From: Pseudomonadota bacterium
GTDB lineage: Bacteria > Pseudomonadota > Gammaproteobacteria > Burkholderiales > Ferrovaceae
Reading direction: 5' to 3'
Length of the DNA: 55,417 nucleotides
Assembly: GCA_021805445.1 (NCBI GenBank)
Contig: JAJZFH010000027.1
Coordinates: 1 to 55,417, forward strand
Numbering within the stretch: position 1 is the stretch's first letter; each line of letters opens with the position of its first letter. Shown here in pieces: positions 43,448-52,545 of the stretch. The notes beneath the pieces are model-generated. The model ran no database searches. It was not told where the DNA came from and saw only the letters and a list, made by a program, of their open reading frames with translations. The translations under genes were made by a program, and so were the position numbers.

Positions 43448-44647
43448 TCAAAGGTGCGGGGCCTTGAAATTCCACTTGGCGGGGTCTTCGACATTCAAAA
43501 TGACGTCGCCGCATTTGTTCAAGTCGAGCGTGATCGGTTCGATGAAAACGTTTTGTCGGGTTGAATAGAACGCCTTGACCAAGGGAGTCATCAGACTGCT
43601 CGGGTGTTGTTCCACGACATAAGCCAAGCGTCCGGACTTTAGTTGGACGAGCGTTCCCGACGGATAGAGTCCCACCGTTCGGACGAAGGCGTGAAAGACG
43701 GTGCGATTGAATTGGCCTTCTTGCCATTCGGCCATTTTTCGGATGGCTTGTCCCAATGCCCACCCTGTCTGGTAACTGCGTTCCGAAGTGATGGCGTCAT
43801 AAACGTCGCAGCAGGTGCCCATATTGGCATAGATCGAAATTTTTTCTCCGGGTAGCCAATCCGGGTAGCCCTTTCCGTCCATTCTTTCGTGGTGATGGGC
43901 ACAAACATCAAGGATGATTTCATCGTCGATACCCAGGTTTTGCAGGAGATGGTACCCCAGCAGAGGATGGGATTTCATCATCTCGAATTCCTCCTCGGTC
44001 AAGCGGGCCTGTTTGTTGAGGAGGCTCAGAGGGAGCAGGGTTTTTCCGATATCGAGCAACAGTCCGGCCATGCCCAGTCGTTTCAACAGATTATTGTCAA
44101 ACCCCATCTGTTTTCCCAGGGCGATCATCAAAGCACACACGGCTACCGCATGGAGATAGGGGTAGGTTTTTTTGGTCTTGGCGTGAAGAAGACTGATGAG
44201 TGCTTCCGAATTACGCAGTACGGAATTGCAGATATCCTCGACGAGGTGGTGGGCAGCCGTCAGGTTGACCGGGATATCCATGCGGGCTTCGGTCAAGAGG
44301 CTATGGATGACGCCGCGAGATCTTGCATGAATGCCCCGTGCAAGAACCAGTTCATCCTCAAAACTGGTTTTTTGCGTGGCAATCTTGACCGCCCTGGCTT
44401 CCTTGATCGTGTCCATCAATAATGACGGAACCGGAGAGGGGGAAACGACCGGAGCAGAAGGGTCCGTGTCCCTCCCTTTGTCGGGATCGATCCATACCTC
44501 GCGGATGCTGCTTTTTTGGAGTGCGGTCAAGTCACTTCGGTCACTGATCACAAACGAGGAGACCCAAAAGGGGTGATCCATCCAACTCCCACAGATTTCG
44601 TGGACGAACATTCCGATTCTCAGATCATCGACGGATATCTTTTTCAT
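43448..44647 (-). CDS. HD-GYP domain protein with a changed HD motif
   Basis: A 399-residue protein with an N-terminal DUF3391-like domain (KKISVDDLRIGMFVHEICGSW) and an HD-GYP domain (about 150-330). HD-GYP proteins usually hydrolyse cyclic di-GMP at a multi-metal site. His166 (LHAV), HHHERMDGKGYP (251-262) and DVYDAITSERSY (281-292) are conserved. The HD pair, normally LLHDIGK, reads LLLDIGK: Leu198 stands in place of the metal-binding His, a one-base change (CTC for CAC). Activity may be lost or altered, or it may serve as a sensor. It converges on the B12 operon. Confidence 0.88.
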   Translation of the reverse strand: MKKISVDDLRIGMFVHEICGSWMDHPFWVSSFVISDRSDLTALQKSSIREVWIDPDKGRDTDPSAPVVSPSPVPSLLMDTIKEARAVKIATQKTSFEDELVLARGIHARSRGVIHSLLTEARMDIPVNLTAAHHLVEDICNSVLRNSEALISLLHAKTKKTYPYLHAVAVCALMIALGKQMGFDNNLLKRLGMAGLLLDIGKTLLPLSLLNKQARLTEEEFEMMKSHPLLGYHLLQNLGIDDEIILDVCAHHHERMDGKGYPDWLPGEKISIYANMGTCCDVYDAITSERSYQTGWALGQAIRKMAEWQEGQFNRTVFHAFVRTVGLYPSGTLVQLKSGRLAYVVEQHPSSLMTPLVKAFYSTRQNVFIEPITLDLNKCGDVILNVEDPAKWNFKAPHL

Positions 44648-45003
44648 GAAAGTTTGACAATACGACTGTGATTTCTTGTTGAATCAATAGAGTGATTGTT
44701 CGACAGGCACTTTCCGCTCCGGTTGGTGAGGCGCGCTGGGCCCCCCTGCCATGGTACAGGATTTCAGGAGAGGAAAGCAGTCAGTGATGGCGGTCGGACG
44801 GAATGGACACGATGAGAAAAAGGGAAATGACGCTTTCGCCCAGCAGGGCAAGATACGGTTCGATATTACCCTCGGGGCGCATGGGAAAAACCTTGCTTTC
44901 TTGCCCATCATTGGTCTTGACAAGTGGGCACGCTTTGGGTTCCACTTGTCCGGGTAGGTGAAGCGGTAAACATTAAGGATATAACCACCCACAGGAGACC
45001 GTC
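44648..45003. other. Intergenic region with a 9-bp inverted repeat
   Basis: No convincing gene: the short ORFs here have no family features and no good RBS. GACAAGTGG (44919-44927) and CCACTTGTC (44942-44950) form a perfect inverted repeat with a 14-bp spacer, 54 bp before the exported-protein gene at 45004. It could be an operator or an RNA hairpin. Confidence 0.5.
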
Positions 45004-45366
45004 ATGAAGAGAACAGGAAAAAGGATGTATGGCATGTTGTTCGCGGCACTCTGCGCTTTGCCGCTGGGGTCCTACGCCGCAGGGGGCGCAAGTATCGAAA
45101 TTCTGTCACCCAAGGAAGGAGAAACCTGGACGGCGGGTGCCCATGTGGTGAAGTACCAGGTGCATCCCAGTCCCAATGGGAACCACCTGCACGTCTATGT
45201 GGACCAACAGGATGAGCCTATCATCAGCCACCAAATGAGTCATTGTCCCTGTTCGGAACAGTTGCCTGATCTGGGACCAGGGACACACCGGGTCACGATC
45301 AAGGAAGCCACCGCAAGTCACAGTCTGACCGGGGTAGAGAGCAGCGTTTCTTTTACCGTGAAATAA
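45004..45366 (+). CDS. Exported small protein, probable Ig-like fold
   Basis: A 120-residue protein with a Sec signal peptide (MKRTGKRMYGMLFAALCALPLGSYAAGG, cleavage near Ala25-Ala26). The mature part is beta-rich: SIEILSPKEGETWTAGAHVV, HVYVDQQDEPIISHQMSHCPC and GTHRVTIKEA, which suggests an immunoglobulin-like domain with a His/Cys-containing loop (HQMSHCPCSE) that could bind a metal. I do not recognise a characterised family. AGGAG is 6 nt before ATG. It is followed by a membrane protein gene and a lipoprotein gene, probably one transcription unit. Confidence 0.72.
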   Translation: MKRTGKRMYGMLFAALCALPLGSYAAGGASIEILSPKEGETWTAGAHVVKYQVHPSPNGNHLHVYVDQQDEPIISHQMSHCPCSEQLPDLGPGTHRVTIKEATASHSLTGVESSVSFTVK

Positions 45367-45375
45367 GGATGATGC

Positions 45376-45783
45376 ATGGGCACCCTGCTCGAATATGCCC
45401 TCATCCAAGTCGTTCATAACTTTGGAGCCTTGCTGGTCGTTGGATTGAGTGGCCATGGATTCCGGGTTGCCCTGCGTCGTCCGCCTCCCCAGACGCTTGC
45501 GTTGTTTGTCATGCTGGCATGGCTGGCGCAAGGGGTGACGGGGGCTACTTTTGGCTGGGTGACCTATCGTTCGGATCACCGGCTTCCCGATATCCATGGG
45601 ATCGCCTTGAGTGCGCTCATGGTCAAGGTTTCCTGTGTGTGTGCGGGCGCAGGGCTGATGGCCACTTGCCTGCGCTGGGGGCCCTCCTGGTCGGCCTCTC
45701 GTCGGATGGCGATTTGGGCAGGGGCTATCGTGTTGGCTTGTCTGGCGTTGACGGCCGCCGCATTCCTGCGGTGGTTTTCATGA
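45376..45783 (+). CDS. Small integral membrane protein of unknown function
   Basis: A 135-residue protein with four hydrophobic helices: VVHNFGALLVVGLSGHGF, TLALFVMLAWLAQGVTGATFGWV, GIALSALMVKVSCVCAGAGLMATCL and MAIWAGAIVLACLALTAAAFL (first 20 residues: MAIWAGAIVLACLALTAAAF). The conserved-looking His in VVHN and in PDIHG might be heme or metal ligands, as in small cytochrome b-like proteins, but this is a guess. Starts 9 nt after the exported protein gene. Confidence 0.65.
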   Translation: MGTLLEYALIQVVHNFGALLVVGLSGHGFRVALRRPPPQTLALFVMLAWLAQGVTGATFGWVTYRSDHRLPDIHGIALSALMVKVSCVCAGAGLMATCLRWGPSWSASRRMAIWAGAIVLACLALTAAAFLRWFS

Positions 45784-45809
45784 CGGGGAATCTTGGGAAT
45801 GGAGGTTTT

Positions 45810-46166
45810 GTGAAAAAAACGATCCTGTACATGGTGTTGGCGCTGGTCCTGGCCTCTTGCGAGCAAAGCAACCCACTCCTCGGAAAGTGGAAATCAGAGG
45901 CCATTCTGGGCGCTTCCCGTATGGTTGAATTCAAGCCGGACTCTGTAATCACGACCTCCAGTGCTTTTGGCGTCGACGAGAGCCGGGAGGAAAAGGTGAG
46001 TGACTACCAAATTGAAAAAGAGGGGAATGGTCAGGAAAAAGTCGGGGTCTCCGTCAAAAAAGGCAATGACACCGAAACAGTTTGGTACAAAGTCCTGAAT
46101 AAGGATACCCTACAATTTGATGCGGGTTTGGTCAGTATGACTTATCATCGTTTGGGCAACCAGTGA
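45810..46166 (+). CDS. Small lipoprotein of unknown function
   Basis: A 118-residue protein with a lipoprotein signal KKTILYMVLALVLASC; the lipobox Cys is followed by EQSNPLLGKWKSE. The rest is a hydrophilic beta-rich domain of lipocalin-like length (VEFKPDSVITTSSAFGVDES ... VWYKVLNKDTLQFDAGLVSM). Start GTG 45810 follows GGAGG at 45801-45805; an ATG at 45780 overlapping the previous stop is an alternative but would spoil the signal peptide. A weak GC hairpin with a short T-run follows near 46180-46200. Confidence 0.68.
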   Translation: MKKTILYMVLALVLASCEQSNPLLGKWKSEAILGASRMVEFKPDSVITTSSAFGVDESREEKVSDYQIEKEGNGQEKVGVSVKKGNDTETVWYKVLNKDTLQFDAGLVSMTYHRLGNQ

Positions 46167-46281
46167 ACGGTAGAGGAGGGGGGCGGCGAAAAAAAGCGCC
46201 CTTCTCGTCGGGTTCCGGAGAACTGCCCTGTTCTCGCTCTTCCAACGAATTCACCCTCATTCATAACTCAGGAGTTTCTTG

Positions 46282-47235
46282 ATGACTGTAGAAACACTGC
46301 TCGATCAGTTGAAGTCCATGACGGCCATTGTTGCCGATACCGGCGACATCGAAGCGATCCGGCATCACCACCCGGAAGATGCAACGACGAACCCTTCCCT
46401 TTTGCTGAAAGCGGTCGCATTGCCTGAATACGGCCCTCTGATCGATGATGCGATCGTTTGGGCAAAGGCGCAGGGCAACCCGGCAGAGCAGCAGATTCAT
46501 GACGCCACGGACAAGTTGGCCGTGGATGTCGGTCTGGAAGTGCTCAAGATCGTGCCAGGACGTGTCTCTACTGAAGTGGACGCGCGCCTTTCGTTTGATA
46601 CGCAAGCCACGCTGGCGCGGGCAAGAAAACTGATCCGCCTGTATCACGAGGCGGGGATCGGTAATGAGCGGGTTCTGATCAAGATCGCTTCAACTTGGGA
46701 AGGAATCAAGGCAGGAGAAATTCTCGAGCACGAGGGCATTCATTGCAATCTGACCTTGATGTTCGGTTTTTCTCAGGCACGCGCGGCTGCTGAGGCGGGT
46801 GTGACGCTGATCTCGCCCTTTGTGGGACGCATCATGGATTGGTACAAGGCCAAGGGCGACGTTTTTACGCCAGAGAAAGATCCTGGAGTACTGTCCGTTC
46901 AGAAAATCTATCAATACTTCAAGGAGCATGGTTATCCCACCACGGTCATGGGCGCTTCTTTCAGAAACGTCGGCGAGATTCTGGAACTGGCTGGATGCGA
47001 CCGACTGACGATCGGTCCCAATTTTCTGGAAGAACTGCAGAACACACGGAGTGTGCTGGTGCGTCGCTTGAAACCTGTGGGAGAAGTCAAGCCCCGTCCC
47101 CCTTCGATGACGGAAGCCGAATTCAGGTGGGAAATGAATGAGGACGCCATGGCCACGGAAAAACTGGCGGAAGGCATTCGCGGATTTACGGTGGACCAGA
47201 TAAAGTTGGAAAAATTGTTGGCCAATCGACTGTAA
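46282..47235 (+). CDS. tal: Transaldolase
   Basis: Transaldolase moves a dihydroxyacetone unit between sugar phosphates in the pentose phosphate pathway. The product is 317 residues, TalB type. [10 protein letters not shown] (33-42), [14 protein letters not shown] with the Schiff-base Lys134, [29 protein letters not shown] and [12 protein letters not shown] are all present. ATG 46282 is preceded by AGGAG at 46270-46274; an upstream TTG at 46279 is less likely. Confidence 0.96.
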   Translation: MTVETLLDQLKSMTAIVADTGDIEAIRHHHPEDATTNPSLLLKAVALPEYGPLIDDAIVWAKAQGNPAEQQIHDATDKLAVDVGLEVLKIVPGRVSTEVDARLSFDTQATLARARKLIRLYHEAGIGNERVLIKIASTWEGIKAGEILEHEGIHCNLTLMFGFSQARAAAEAGVTLISPFVGRIMDWYKAKGDVFTPEKDPGVLSVQKIYQYFKEHGYPTTVMGASFRNVGEILELAGCDRLTIGPNFLEELQNTRSVLVRRLKPVGEVKPRPPSMTEAEFRWEMNEDAMATEKLAEGIRGFTVDQIKLEKLLANRL

Positions 47236-47281
47236 ATTTTTGAACTTGTGTAGGTAATGAGGATTCCGAGGAAGATGAGAG

Positions 47282-47908
47282 ATGCAAATTATTCTTACCC
47301 GCCATGGTCAGGTTGAAGGCATCGATCCTCCGCGTTTTAGAGGGCGCATGGAGTTGGAATTGACTTCTGTTGGACGGCAACAGGCCGTCGCCCTTGCCAA
47401 AGCGGTCGCCAGGCAGTTTCAACCGGATGTGGTCGTTACGAGTCCCCGAAAACGCTGTCAAGCCACAGGGAGGGAGGTTGCACAGGAGTGTGGGGTTCGG
47501 ACTCAAGTACAGGAGGGGTTCGACGACTTTGACTATGGTCAATGGCAGTGGAAAACCCATGCGGAGGTGGAGGCTGAATTTCCTGCGGAGTCGGAACGTT
47601 GGCAGCGTGCTCCCCAATGGATGCAATTTCCGGAGGGCGAGTCGTTACAAGCCGTCGCCTTGCGCACCACAGATGCTTTGCGTGCCTTGTTTGCCCGGCA
47701 CAAGGGCCAGACGGTGGTACTGGTGGCCCATGACAGCGTCAATCGAGTCATTTTGACGCAGGCCCTCGATCTGCCCTTGTCTGCCTACTGGCGGATCCAG
47801 CAAGAGCCCTGTTGTATCAACCTGCTGACTTTTGATGGGGATATGCAGATGAGGGTGCTTCGACTCAATGACATCGCACATTTGCATGATCTGAACCGCG
47901 ACCAGTGA
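47282..47908 (+). CDS. Histidine phosphatase family protein, possible alpha-ribazole phosphatase CobC
   Basis: A 208-residue phosphoglycerate-mutase-like phosphatase. The catalytic RHG is at residues 7-9 (IILTRHGQVEG), the second region VVTSPRKRCQATGRE supplies the Arg, FDDFDYGQWQWKTHAEVE follows, and the second catalytic His is in VVLVAHDSVNRVILTQAL. In the CobC subfamily it would remove phosphate from alpha-ribazole phosphate in nucleotide-loop assembly. The B12 operon lies 4 kb away and is not contiguous, so the assignment is open. Confidence 0.85.
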   Translation: MQIILTRHGQVEGIDPPRFRGRMELELTSVGRQQAVALAKAVARQFQPDVVVTSPRKRCQATGREVAQECGVRTQVQEGFDDFDYGQWQWKTHAEVEAEFPAESERWQRAPQWMQFPEGESLQAVALRTTDALRALFARHKGQTVVLVAHDSVNRVILTQALDLPLSAYWRIQQEPCCINLLTFDGDMQMRVLRLNDIAHLHDLNRDQ

Positions 47909-47982
47909 GCCATCGAGGGTGTCCGCCCGTGCCTTGCAAAGAAAAAAGACCTGGGCGATGATGCTCTAACTCTTTGATTTTA

Positions 47983-48061
<79 letters not shown>

Positions 48062-48068
48062 GGTTAAC

Positions 48069-49946
48069 TCAACTTTCTGAATTTTCGATGAAACTGCGCA
48101 GTCGTTCCGAACGGGAAGGATGGCGTAGTTTACGCAGGGCTTTGGCCTCAATTTGACGAATGCGTTCTCGGGTCACATCAAATTGCTTACCCACTTCTTC
48201 CAGGGTATGGTCCGTACTCATTTCGATGCCAAAACGCATTCTCAGCACCTTGGCCTCCCGTTGCGTCAGAGAGTCCAGCACATCTTTGGTGGCATCCCGC
48301 AAACTGGCATACAGGGCAGAGTCGGCTGGAGCAACGGTCGCATTGTCTTCGATGAAATCGCCCAGATGGGAATCGTCATCATCGCCAATGGGCGTTTCCA
48401 TGGAAATGGGTTCCTTGGAAATTTTGAGGATCTTGCGAATCTTGTCCTCGGGCATCTCCATTTTTCGTGCCAGTTCCGACGCGTCCGGTTCCAATCCGGT
48501 TTCTTGCAAAATCTGGCGGGAGATGCGGTTCATCTTGTTGATGGTTTCAATCATGTGCACCGGGATTCGGATGGTGCGGGCTTGATCGGCAATGGATCGG
48601 GTAATGGCCTGGCGGATCCACCAAGTGGCATAAGTAGAGAACTTGTAGCCACGCCGGTATTCAAACTTGTCCACGGCCTTCATCAGGCCGATATTTCCTT
48701 CCTGAATCAGGTCAAGGAATTGCAGGCCGCGATTGGTGTATTTCTTGGCAATGGAGATGACCAGGCGCAGGTTGGCTTCGATCATTTCACGCTTGGCGCG
48801 GCGTGCACGGGCCTCTCCCGTGGACATCTGGCGCGCTATTTCCTTGAGGTCGCGGATGGGGATGCCCACTTCTCTTTGCAGTGCAAGGATGCGTTCCTGT
48901 TCTTCAACAATCGCATACTTGAAACGTTCCAAGGCCGCACTGTGACTCCGCTTGGCGCTGATTTCATCACTCAACCAGTGCAGATTGACCTCATTGCCCG
49001 GAAAGGATTTGATGAAGTAGTTCCGCGGCATTCCCGCCGAACTGACACAGAGGTGCATGATGTTGCGCTCGTGAGCTCGGACCCTGTCCACTAACCGACG
49101 CAGGCTGCTGCACAAAAATTCCACTTGTTTGGCTGTGAAACGAATGGCCATGAGTTCTGTCGAGACGGATTGCTGCAACGACTTGTATTCTTCACTGGCA
49201 TGGCCTGCGTTGACGAGGGTCTGCTGTAATTGCCGATTGAGTTCGCGAACTCGGGAAAAGCGAACCAAGGCTTCGTTTTTCAGATGTTCGAGGCTGGCAT
49301 TGGATGCGCTATCGTCTTCATCCCCCTCTTCGTCTTCATCTTGAGCGAGGTCGATTTCGGTGTCTTCAGTCAGTTCTTCGTCAGAGAGGAGTGCGCCGTC
49401 GCTGTCGATCAACCCATCGATGACTTCGTCGATTCGCAAAGTCCCCACAACCACGGAGTCCACCAGGGCCAGAATTTCATCGATGGTGGAAGGGCAGGAA
49501 GAGATGGCCTGAATCATGTGCTTGAGGCCATCTTCGATGCGTTTGGCGATCTCGATTTCCCCCTCGCGGGTCAGCAGTTCGACCGAACCCATTTCGCGCA
49601 TGTACATCCGCACTGGATCCGTGGTCCGACCAAAATCCGAATCCACCGTGGACAGCGCGGCCTCGGCCTCTTCCACCACATCCTCATCGGCCATGGGGGG
49701 AGGCGCTTCCGACATGAGCAATTGCTCGCTATCCGGTGCTTCGTCATACACCGCAATACCCATATCGTTGATCATGCCGATGACGGACTCGATTTGATCC
49801 GAGTCGAGCATTTCATCGGGGAGATGATCATTGATTTCAGCGTAGGTGAGAAACCCCCGGTCCTTTCCCAGTACGATGAGGTTCTTGAGCCGGGTGCGTT
49901 GCGCGTCGACGTCGGATTGTCGCGTCTCGGGTTTGTCTGCAGCCAT
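48069..49946 (-). CDS. rpoD: RNA polymerase primary sigma factor RpoD (sigma-70)
   Basis: The housekeeping sigma factor. The product is 625 residues: region 1.1 ([22 protein letters not shown]), region 1.2 ([22 protein letters not shown]), an acidic non-conserved region ([13 protein letters not shown]), region 2 ([34 protein letters not shown]; part [20 protein letters not shown]), 2.4 ([20 protein letters not shown]), and region 4.2 ([21 protein letters not shown]). In the rpsU-dnaG-rpoD operon; 75 bp separates it from dnaG and holds its own -10 box. Confidence 0.97.
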   Translation of the reverse strand: MAADKPETRQSDVDAQRTRLKNLIVLGKDRGFLTYAEINDHLPDEMLDSDQIESVIGMINDMGIAVYDEAPDSEQLLMSEAPPPMADEDVVEEAEAALSTVDSDFGRTTDPVRMYMREMGSVELLTREGEIEIAKRIEDGLKHMIQAISSCPSTIDEILALVDSVVVGTLRIDEVIDGLIDSDGALLSDEELTEDTEIDLAQDEDEEGDEDDSASNASLEHLKNEALVRFSRVRELNRQLQQTLVNAGHASEEYKSLQQSVSTELMAIRFTAKQVEFLCSSLRRLVDRVRAHERNIMHLCVSSAGMPRNYFIKSFPGNEVNLHWLSDEISAKRSHSAALERFKYAIVEEQERILALQREVGIPIRDLKEIARQMSTGEARARRAKREMIEANLRLVISIAKKYTNRGLQFLDLIQEGNIGLMKAVDKFEYRRGYKFSTYATWWIRQAITRSIADQARTIRIPVHMIETINKMNRISRQILQETGLEPDASELARKMEMPEDKIRKILKISKEPISMETPIGDDDDSHLGDFIEDNATVAPADSALYASLRDATKDVLDSLTQREAKVLRMRFGIEMSTDHTLEEVGKQFDVTRERIRQIEAKALRKLRHPSRSERLRSFIENSES

Positions 49947-49991
49947 AGGCGGGCATACTCCTGTCAGGCAGAATCGTTAAAATAACAGAGG

Positions 49992-49997
49992 ATTATA
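49992..49997 (-). promoter_or_regulatory. -10 box of an internal rpoD promoter
   Basis: On the minus strand a perfect TATAAT (49997-49992) lies in an AT-rich stretch between dnaG and rpoD, 45 bp before the rpoD ATG. The -35 region is weak (TGGAAG at 17 bp). An rpoD-specific promoter within this operon is known in enteric bacteria, where it lies in dnaG. Confidence 0.4.
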
Positions 49998-50021
49998 ACT
50001 TATTATCGAGAACTCTTCCAG

Positions 50022-51776
50022 TCACTGTGTCAGACGATTGAGTGTCAACCATTGTAAACGTTCCTTTTCCTGCTGATCCAGAGGACGGCTCTGCGCCAAC
50101 TGGAGCAGTCCCTTGGCCTCCTGTTGGCGCCCCAGACTTTGCCAGCGCTTCAGACCATCTTGGTAGACCACAATCAATTCCTCCGTTGGAGTATCCTGGA
50201 GGGTCAAAAATTCCCTTTTCAGAACCGCTTCTATCAATTTTTCTTCATCCTGGGCACGGAAGTGCTCAAGAATGTGCGACAGATTGGGAATGGGATCCTG
50301 ATGCCGCAGATAACTGGCCAAATGGTGCAGGGCCAAGACTTCAGGAAGGGGCGAGGTCTGGGTATCCGGTTCAGGAATGCCGACTTGCTGGGCAAGGGTG
50401 GGTTCGACCAGCAGACAGGCCATCAACTGATGGGCGATGGAACTGGGGGCCTGGCGCGGGCGAAGAGTGGGGCGCGACCGTGGTTGTGGCGGTTGAATCG
50501 GAGGGATGGCAGTCGTTCCGAGAAATGAATTCAATTGGTCGGGGGTGATTTCCAGCCAGGCAGCCATCAATCGTTTCAGCGAGAAGGTGAGCCAGGGGGA
50601 AGTCAGCGTCGTCAGAAGTTCCCGTGCCTGACGCAGAAATTGACCCTGGTGTTCGGGTTGGCTGCGTATCAGTCCTTGCGTCAGTCGTTCCATGACAAAG
50701 TTGGAGAGCGGGAGGGCCGTGCGGATTTTGGCATGCAGTGCAGCGGGGCCATGCTGGCGCACGAAACTGTCCGGGTCTTCTCCTTCCGGAAAAAACAGGA
50801 AACCGATTTCCTTGCCTTCTTCAAAAAGAGGGAGAATCAGGTGCAGGGCACGTTCGGCGGCTTTACGTCCGGCCTTGTCGCCATCAAAGGCAAAGAGGAT
50901 CTGGTCCGTGCTGCGCAACAAACGTTTCGCCTGATCGGAAGTGGTGGCTGTCCCCAAGGTGGCGACCACGTTGCCGATCCCTGCCTGGGACAGGCTGACG
51001 ACGTCCATATATCCCTCAACCACGAGAATCTGGTTATTCTGACGCAGTGCCTGACGGGCCTGGGGCCAACCGTACAACTCCTTGCCTTTTTCAAACAGTT
51101 CGGTTTCAGGCGAATTCAGATACTTGGGTTCCCCGGAATCGAGGACCCGTCCACCAAAGCCAATGACCTGCCCTTTATGGTCATGGATGGGGAACATGAG
51201 ACGGTCGCGAAAACGGTCATAACACTTGCCGTTCTCATTGCGGACCATCATCCCCAGGGCCAGCCAGATATCGACGGTGACCTGGGGGAATTTTTCTTCC
51301 AGTTCGTGCCATGCATCGGGGGCATAGCCCAGACCGAAATGTTGTGCAGTCTCCGGTGTTACTCCGCGTCTCTTGAGATATTCCTGAGCATGGGGGGTTT
51401 GAGCCAGTTTTCCCTGGTAATGGGTGGTGACTTGTCGTAATAGGTCGAGACCACTTCTGGAGGGGGCCTGACGGGCCGGTTCTGTACCCGAGGGGACTGT
51501 CAGGCCGGCCTGATCTGCCAGATGCTGGACCGCTTCCACAAAACCGGCGCCGGTATGTTGCATGACGAAACCCAGGGCATTGCCACTGGCACCACAACCG
51601 AAGCAGTGAAAAAACTGACGTTGGGGACTGACTGAGAAGGAGGGCGTTTTTTCCTGATGGAAGGGACAACGGGCAACATAATTGACGCCCGACTTTTTGA
51701 GCGGAACCGACTGCCCGATCAGATCGACGATATCCGTACGATCCAACAGGGTTTGAATGAAATCGTTGGGGATCAT
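50022..51776 (-). CDS. dnaG: DNA primase DnaG
   Basis: DnaG makes RNA primers at the fork with DnaB. The product is 584 residues: an N-terminal CHC2 zinc finger (Cys37, His40, Cys58, Cys61 in ARCPFHQEKTPSF and FFHCFGCGAS), the TOPRIM domain with ILVVEGYMDVVSLSQAG and ILFAFDGDKAGRKAAERAL, then the helicase-interaction domain. Start ATG 51776 is preceded by AGGGA; the frame is open for 15 more codons, but MIPNDFIQTLLDRTDIVDLI is the family N-terminus. Confidence 0.96.
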   Translation of the reverse strand: MIPNDFIQTLLDRTDIVDLIGQSVPLKKSGVNYVARCPFHQEKTPSFSVSPQRQFFHCFGCGASGNALGFVMQHTGAGFVEAVQHLADQAGLTVPSGTEPARQAPSRSGLDLLRQVTTHYQGKLAQTPHAQEYLKRRGVTPETAQHFGLGYAPDAWHELEEKFPQVTVDIWLALGMMVRNENGKCYDRFRDRLMFPIHDHKGQVIGFGGRVLDSGEPKYLNSPETELFEKGKELYGWPQARQALRQNNQILVVEGYMDVVSLSQAGIGNVVATLGTATTSDQAKRLLRSTDQILFAFDGDKAGRKAAERALHLILPLFEEGKEIGFLFFPEGEDPDSFVRQHGPAALHAKIRTALPLSNFVMERLTQGLIRSQPEHQGQFLRQARELLTTLTSPWLTFSLKRLMAAWLEITPDQLNSFLGTTAIPPIQPPQPRSRPTLRPRQAPSSIAHQLMACLLVEPTLAQQVGIPEPDTQTSPLPEVLALHHLASYLRHQDPIPNLSHILEHFRAQDEEKLIEAVLKREFLTLQDTPTEELIVVYQDGLKRWQSLGRQQEAKGLLQLAQSRPLDQQEKERLQWLTLNRLTQ

Positions 51777-51790
51777 TCGATTCCCTGTCA

Positions 51791-51814
51791 CCCCATCCCG
51801 TGGGCGAGATGGGG
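51791..51814. other. Hairpin between rpsU and dnaG
   Basis: CCCCATC (51791-51797) pairs with GATGGGG (51808-51814), loop 10 nt. It sits in the 60-bp gap between rpsU and dnaG where enteric bacteria have a partial terminator that lowers dnaG relative to rpsU. No U-run is present, so attenuation or RNA processing here is inference. Confidence 0.4.
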
Positions 51815-51836
51815 AAATCAAATGGTAGAGAGTCCT

Positions 51837-52049
51837 TTAATACAACTTGGGCGGTAACATTTGGCTGCGCAGACGCTTGTAACGGCGCTTGATGGCAGCG
51901 GCCAATTTTCGTTTGCGTTCGGCGGTGGGCTTTTCGTAGAATTCTCGGGCACGCAACTCGGTCAACAGACCGGTTTTTTCAACGGCGCGCTTGAAACGGC
52001 GCATGGCAACATCGAAAGGTTCGTTTTCCTTGACGCGGATGTTCGGCAT
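51837..52049 (-). CDS. rpsU: 30S ribosomal protein S21
   Basis: S21 helps initiation near the anti-Shine-Dalgarno region. The product is 70 residues, canonical: [39 protein letters not shown] and [16 protein letters not shown]. First gene of the rpsU-dnaG-rpoD operon. Confidence 0.96.
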   Translation of the reverse strand: MPNIRVKENEPFDVAMRRFKRAVEKTGLLTELRAREFYEKPTAERKRKLAAAIKRRYKRLRSQMLPPKLY

Positions 52050-52090
52050 TCAGACCTCGTATTCAATCAGTTAGGGTTATCAATCTTTCA

Positions 52091-52096
52091 AGTATA
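52091..52096 (-). promoter_or_regulatory. -10 box of the rpsU operon
   Basis: TATACT on the minus strand (52096-52091), 42 bp before the rpsU ATG, in an AT-rich stretch. The -35 region is not clear. Confidence 0.35.
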
Positions 52097-52127
52097 GCAG
52101 TTTTTATGGAATATGGCGCAGAAAACG

Positions 52128-52532
52128 CTATTTTTTCAGAGGGAACGGCGAAACGTAGGGGGTGAGGGGACGGACGGGATTTTTTTCTTCGAGTTGGGCC
52201 AAGGCCCGCTCAAATTCTGCCGGGAGCCGTACCTTCAGTTCCAGGCCCTGAGGATGATAGTAGTGGCCCTCAAACTGGACGGGGGCTTGAAGGTCCAGAC
52301 GGTCCTGTGGGCGGAAGTGAACCCAACGTAGAAGGGCGCGCTGTTTGTTGTCCTGATGGAGGAAGGTGATTTCATGGTGCTCAAGAATGGCCAATACCTG
52401 CAGGGAACGGAGGGGCAGAAACAGGGGAGAATCCGCACGATGGACCAAACCATGAAATGAGCGGTAAGTAGCGGCAGGCATCCCCCGCACTTCGCTCAGG
52501 ATGGGGGGGCCATATTCGACGGTCAATTTCAT
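52128..52532 (-). CDS. Hypothetical cytosolic protein
   Basis: A 134-residue soluble protein, beta-rich in the first two thirds (KLTVEYGPPILSEVRGMPAA, LRSLQVLAILEHHEITFLHQD, LRWVHFRPQDRLDLQAPVQF) with a helical acidic stretch (LPAEFERALAQLEEKNP). I do not recognise the family. ATG 52532 follows a weak RBS. It is 13 nt after sppA on the same strand and so probably cotranscribed with it. Confidence 0.6.
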   Translation of the reverse strand: MKLTVEYGPPILSEVRGMPAATYRSFHGLVHRADSPLFLPLRSLQVLAILEHHEITFLHQDNKQRALLRWVHFRPQDRLDLQAPVQFEGHYYHPQGLELKVRLPAEFERALAQLEEKNPVRPLTPYVSPFPLKK

Positions 52533-52545
52533 CAACGTACATGGC

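Noticed and set aside
44684..44992. Short ORFs on both strands between the HD-GYP gene and the exported protein gene
   Set aside because: No recognisable domain or RBS, and the two candidates overlap each other antisense.
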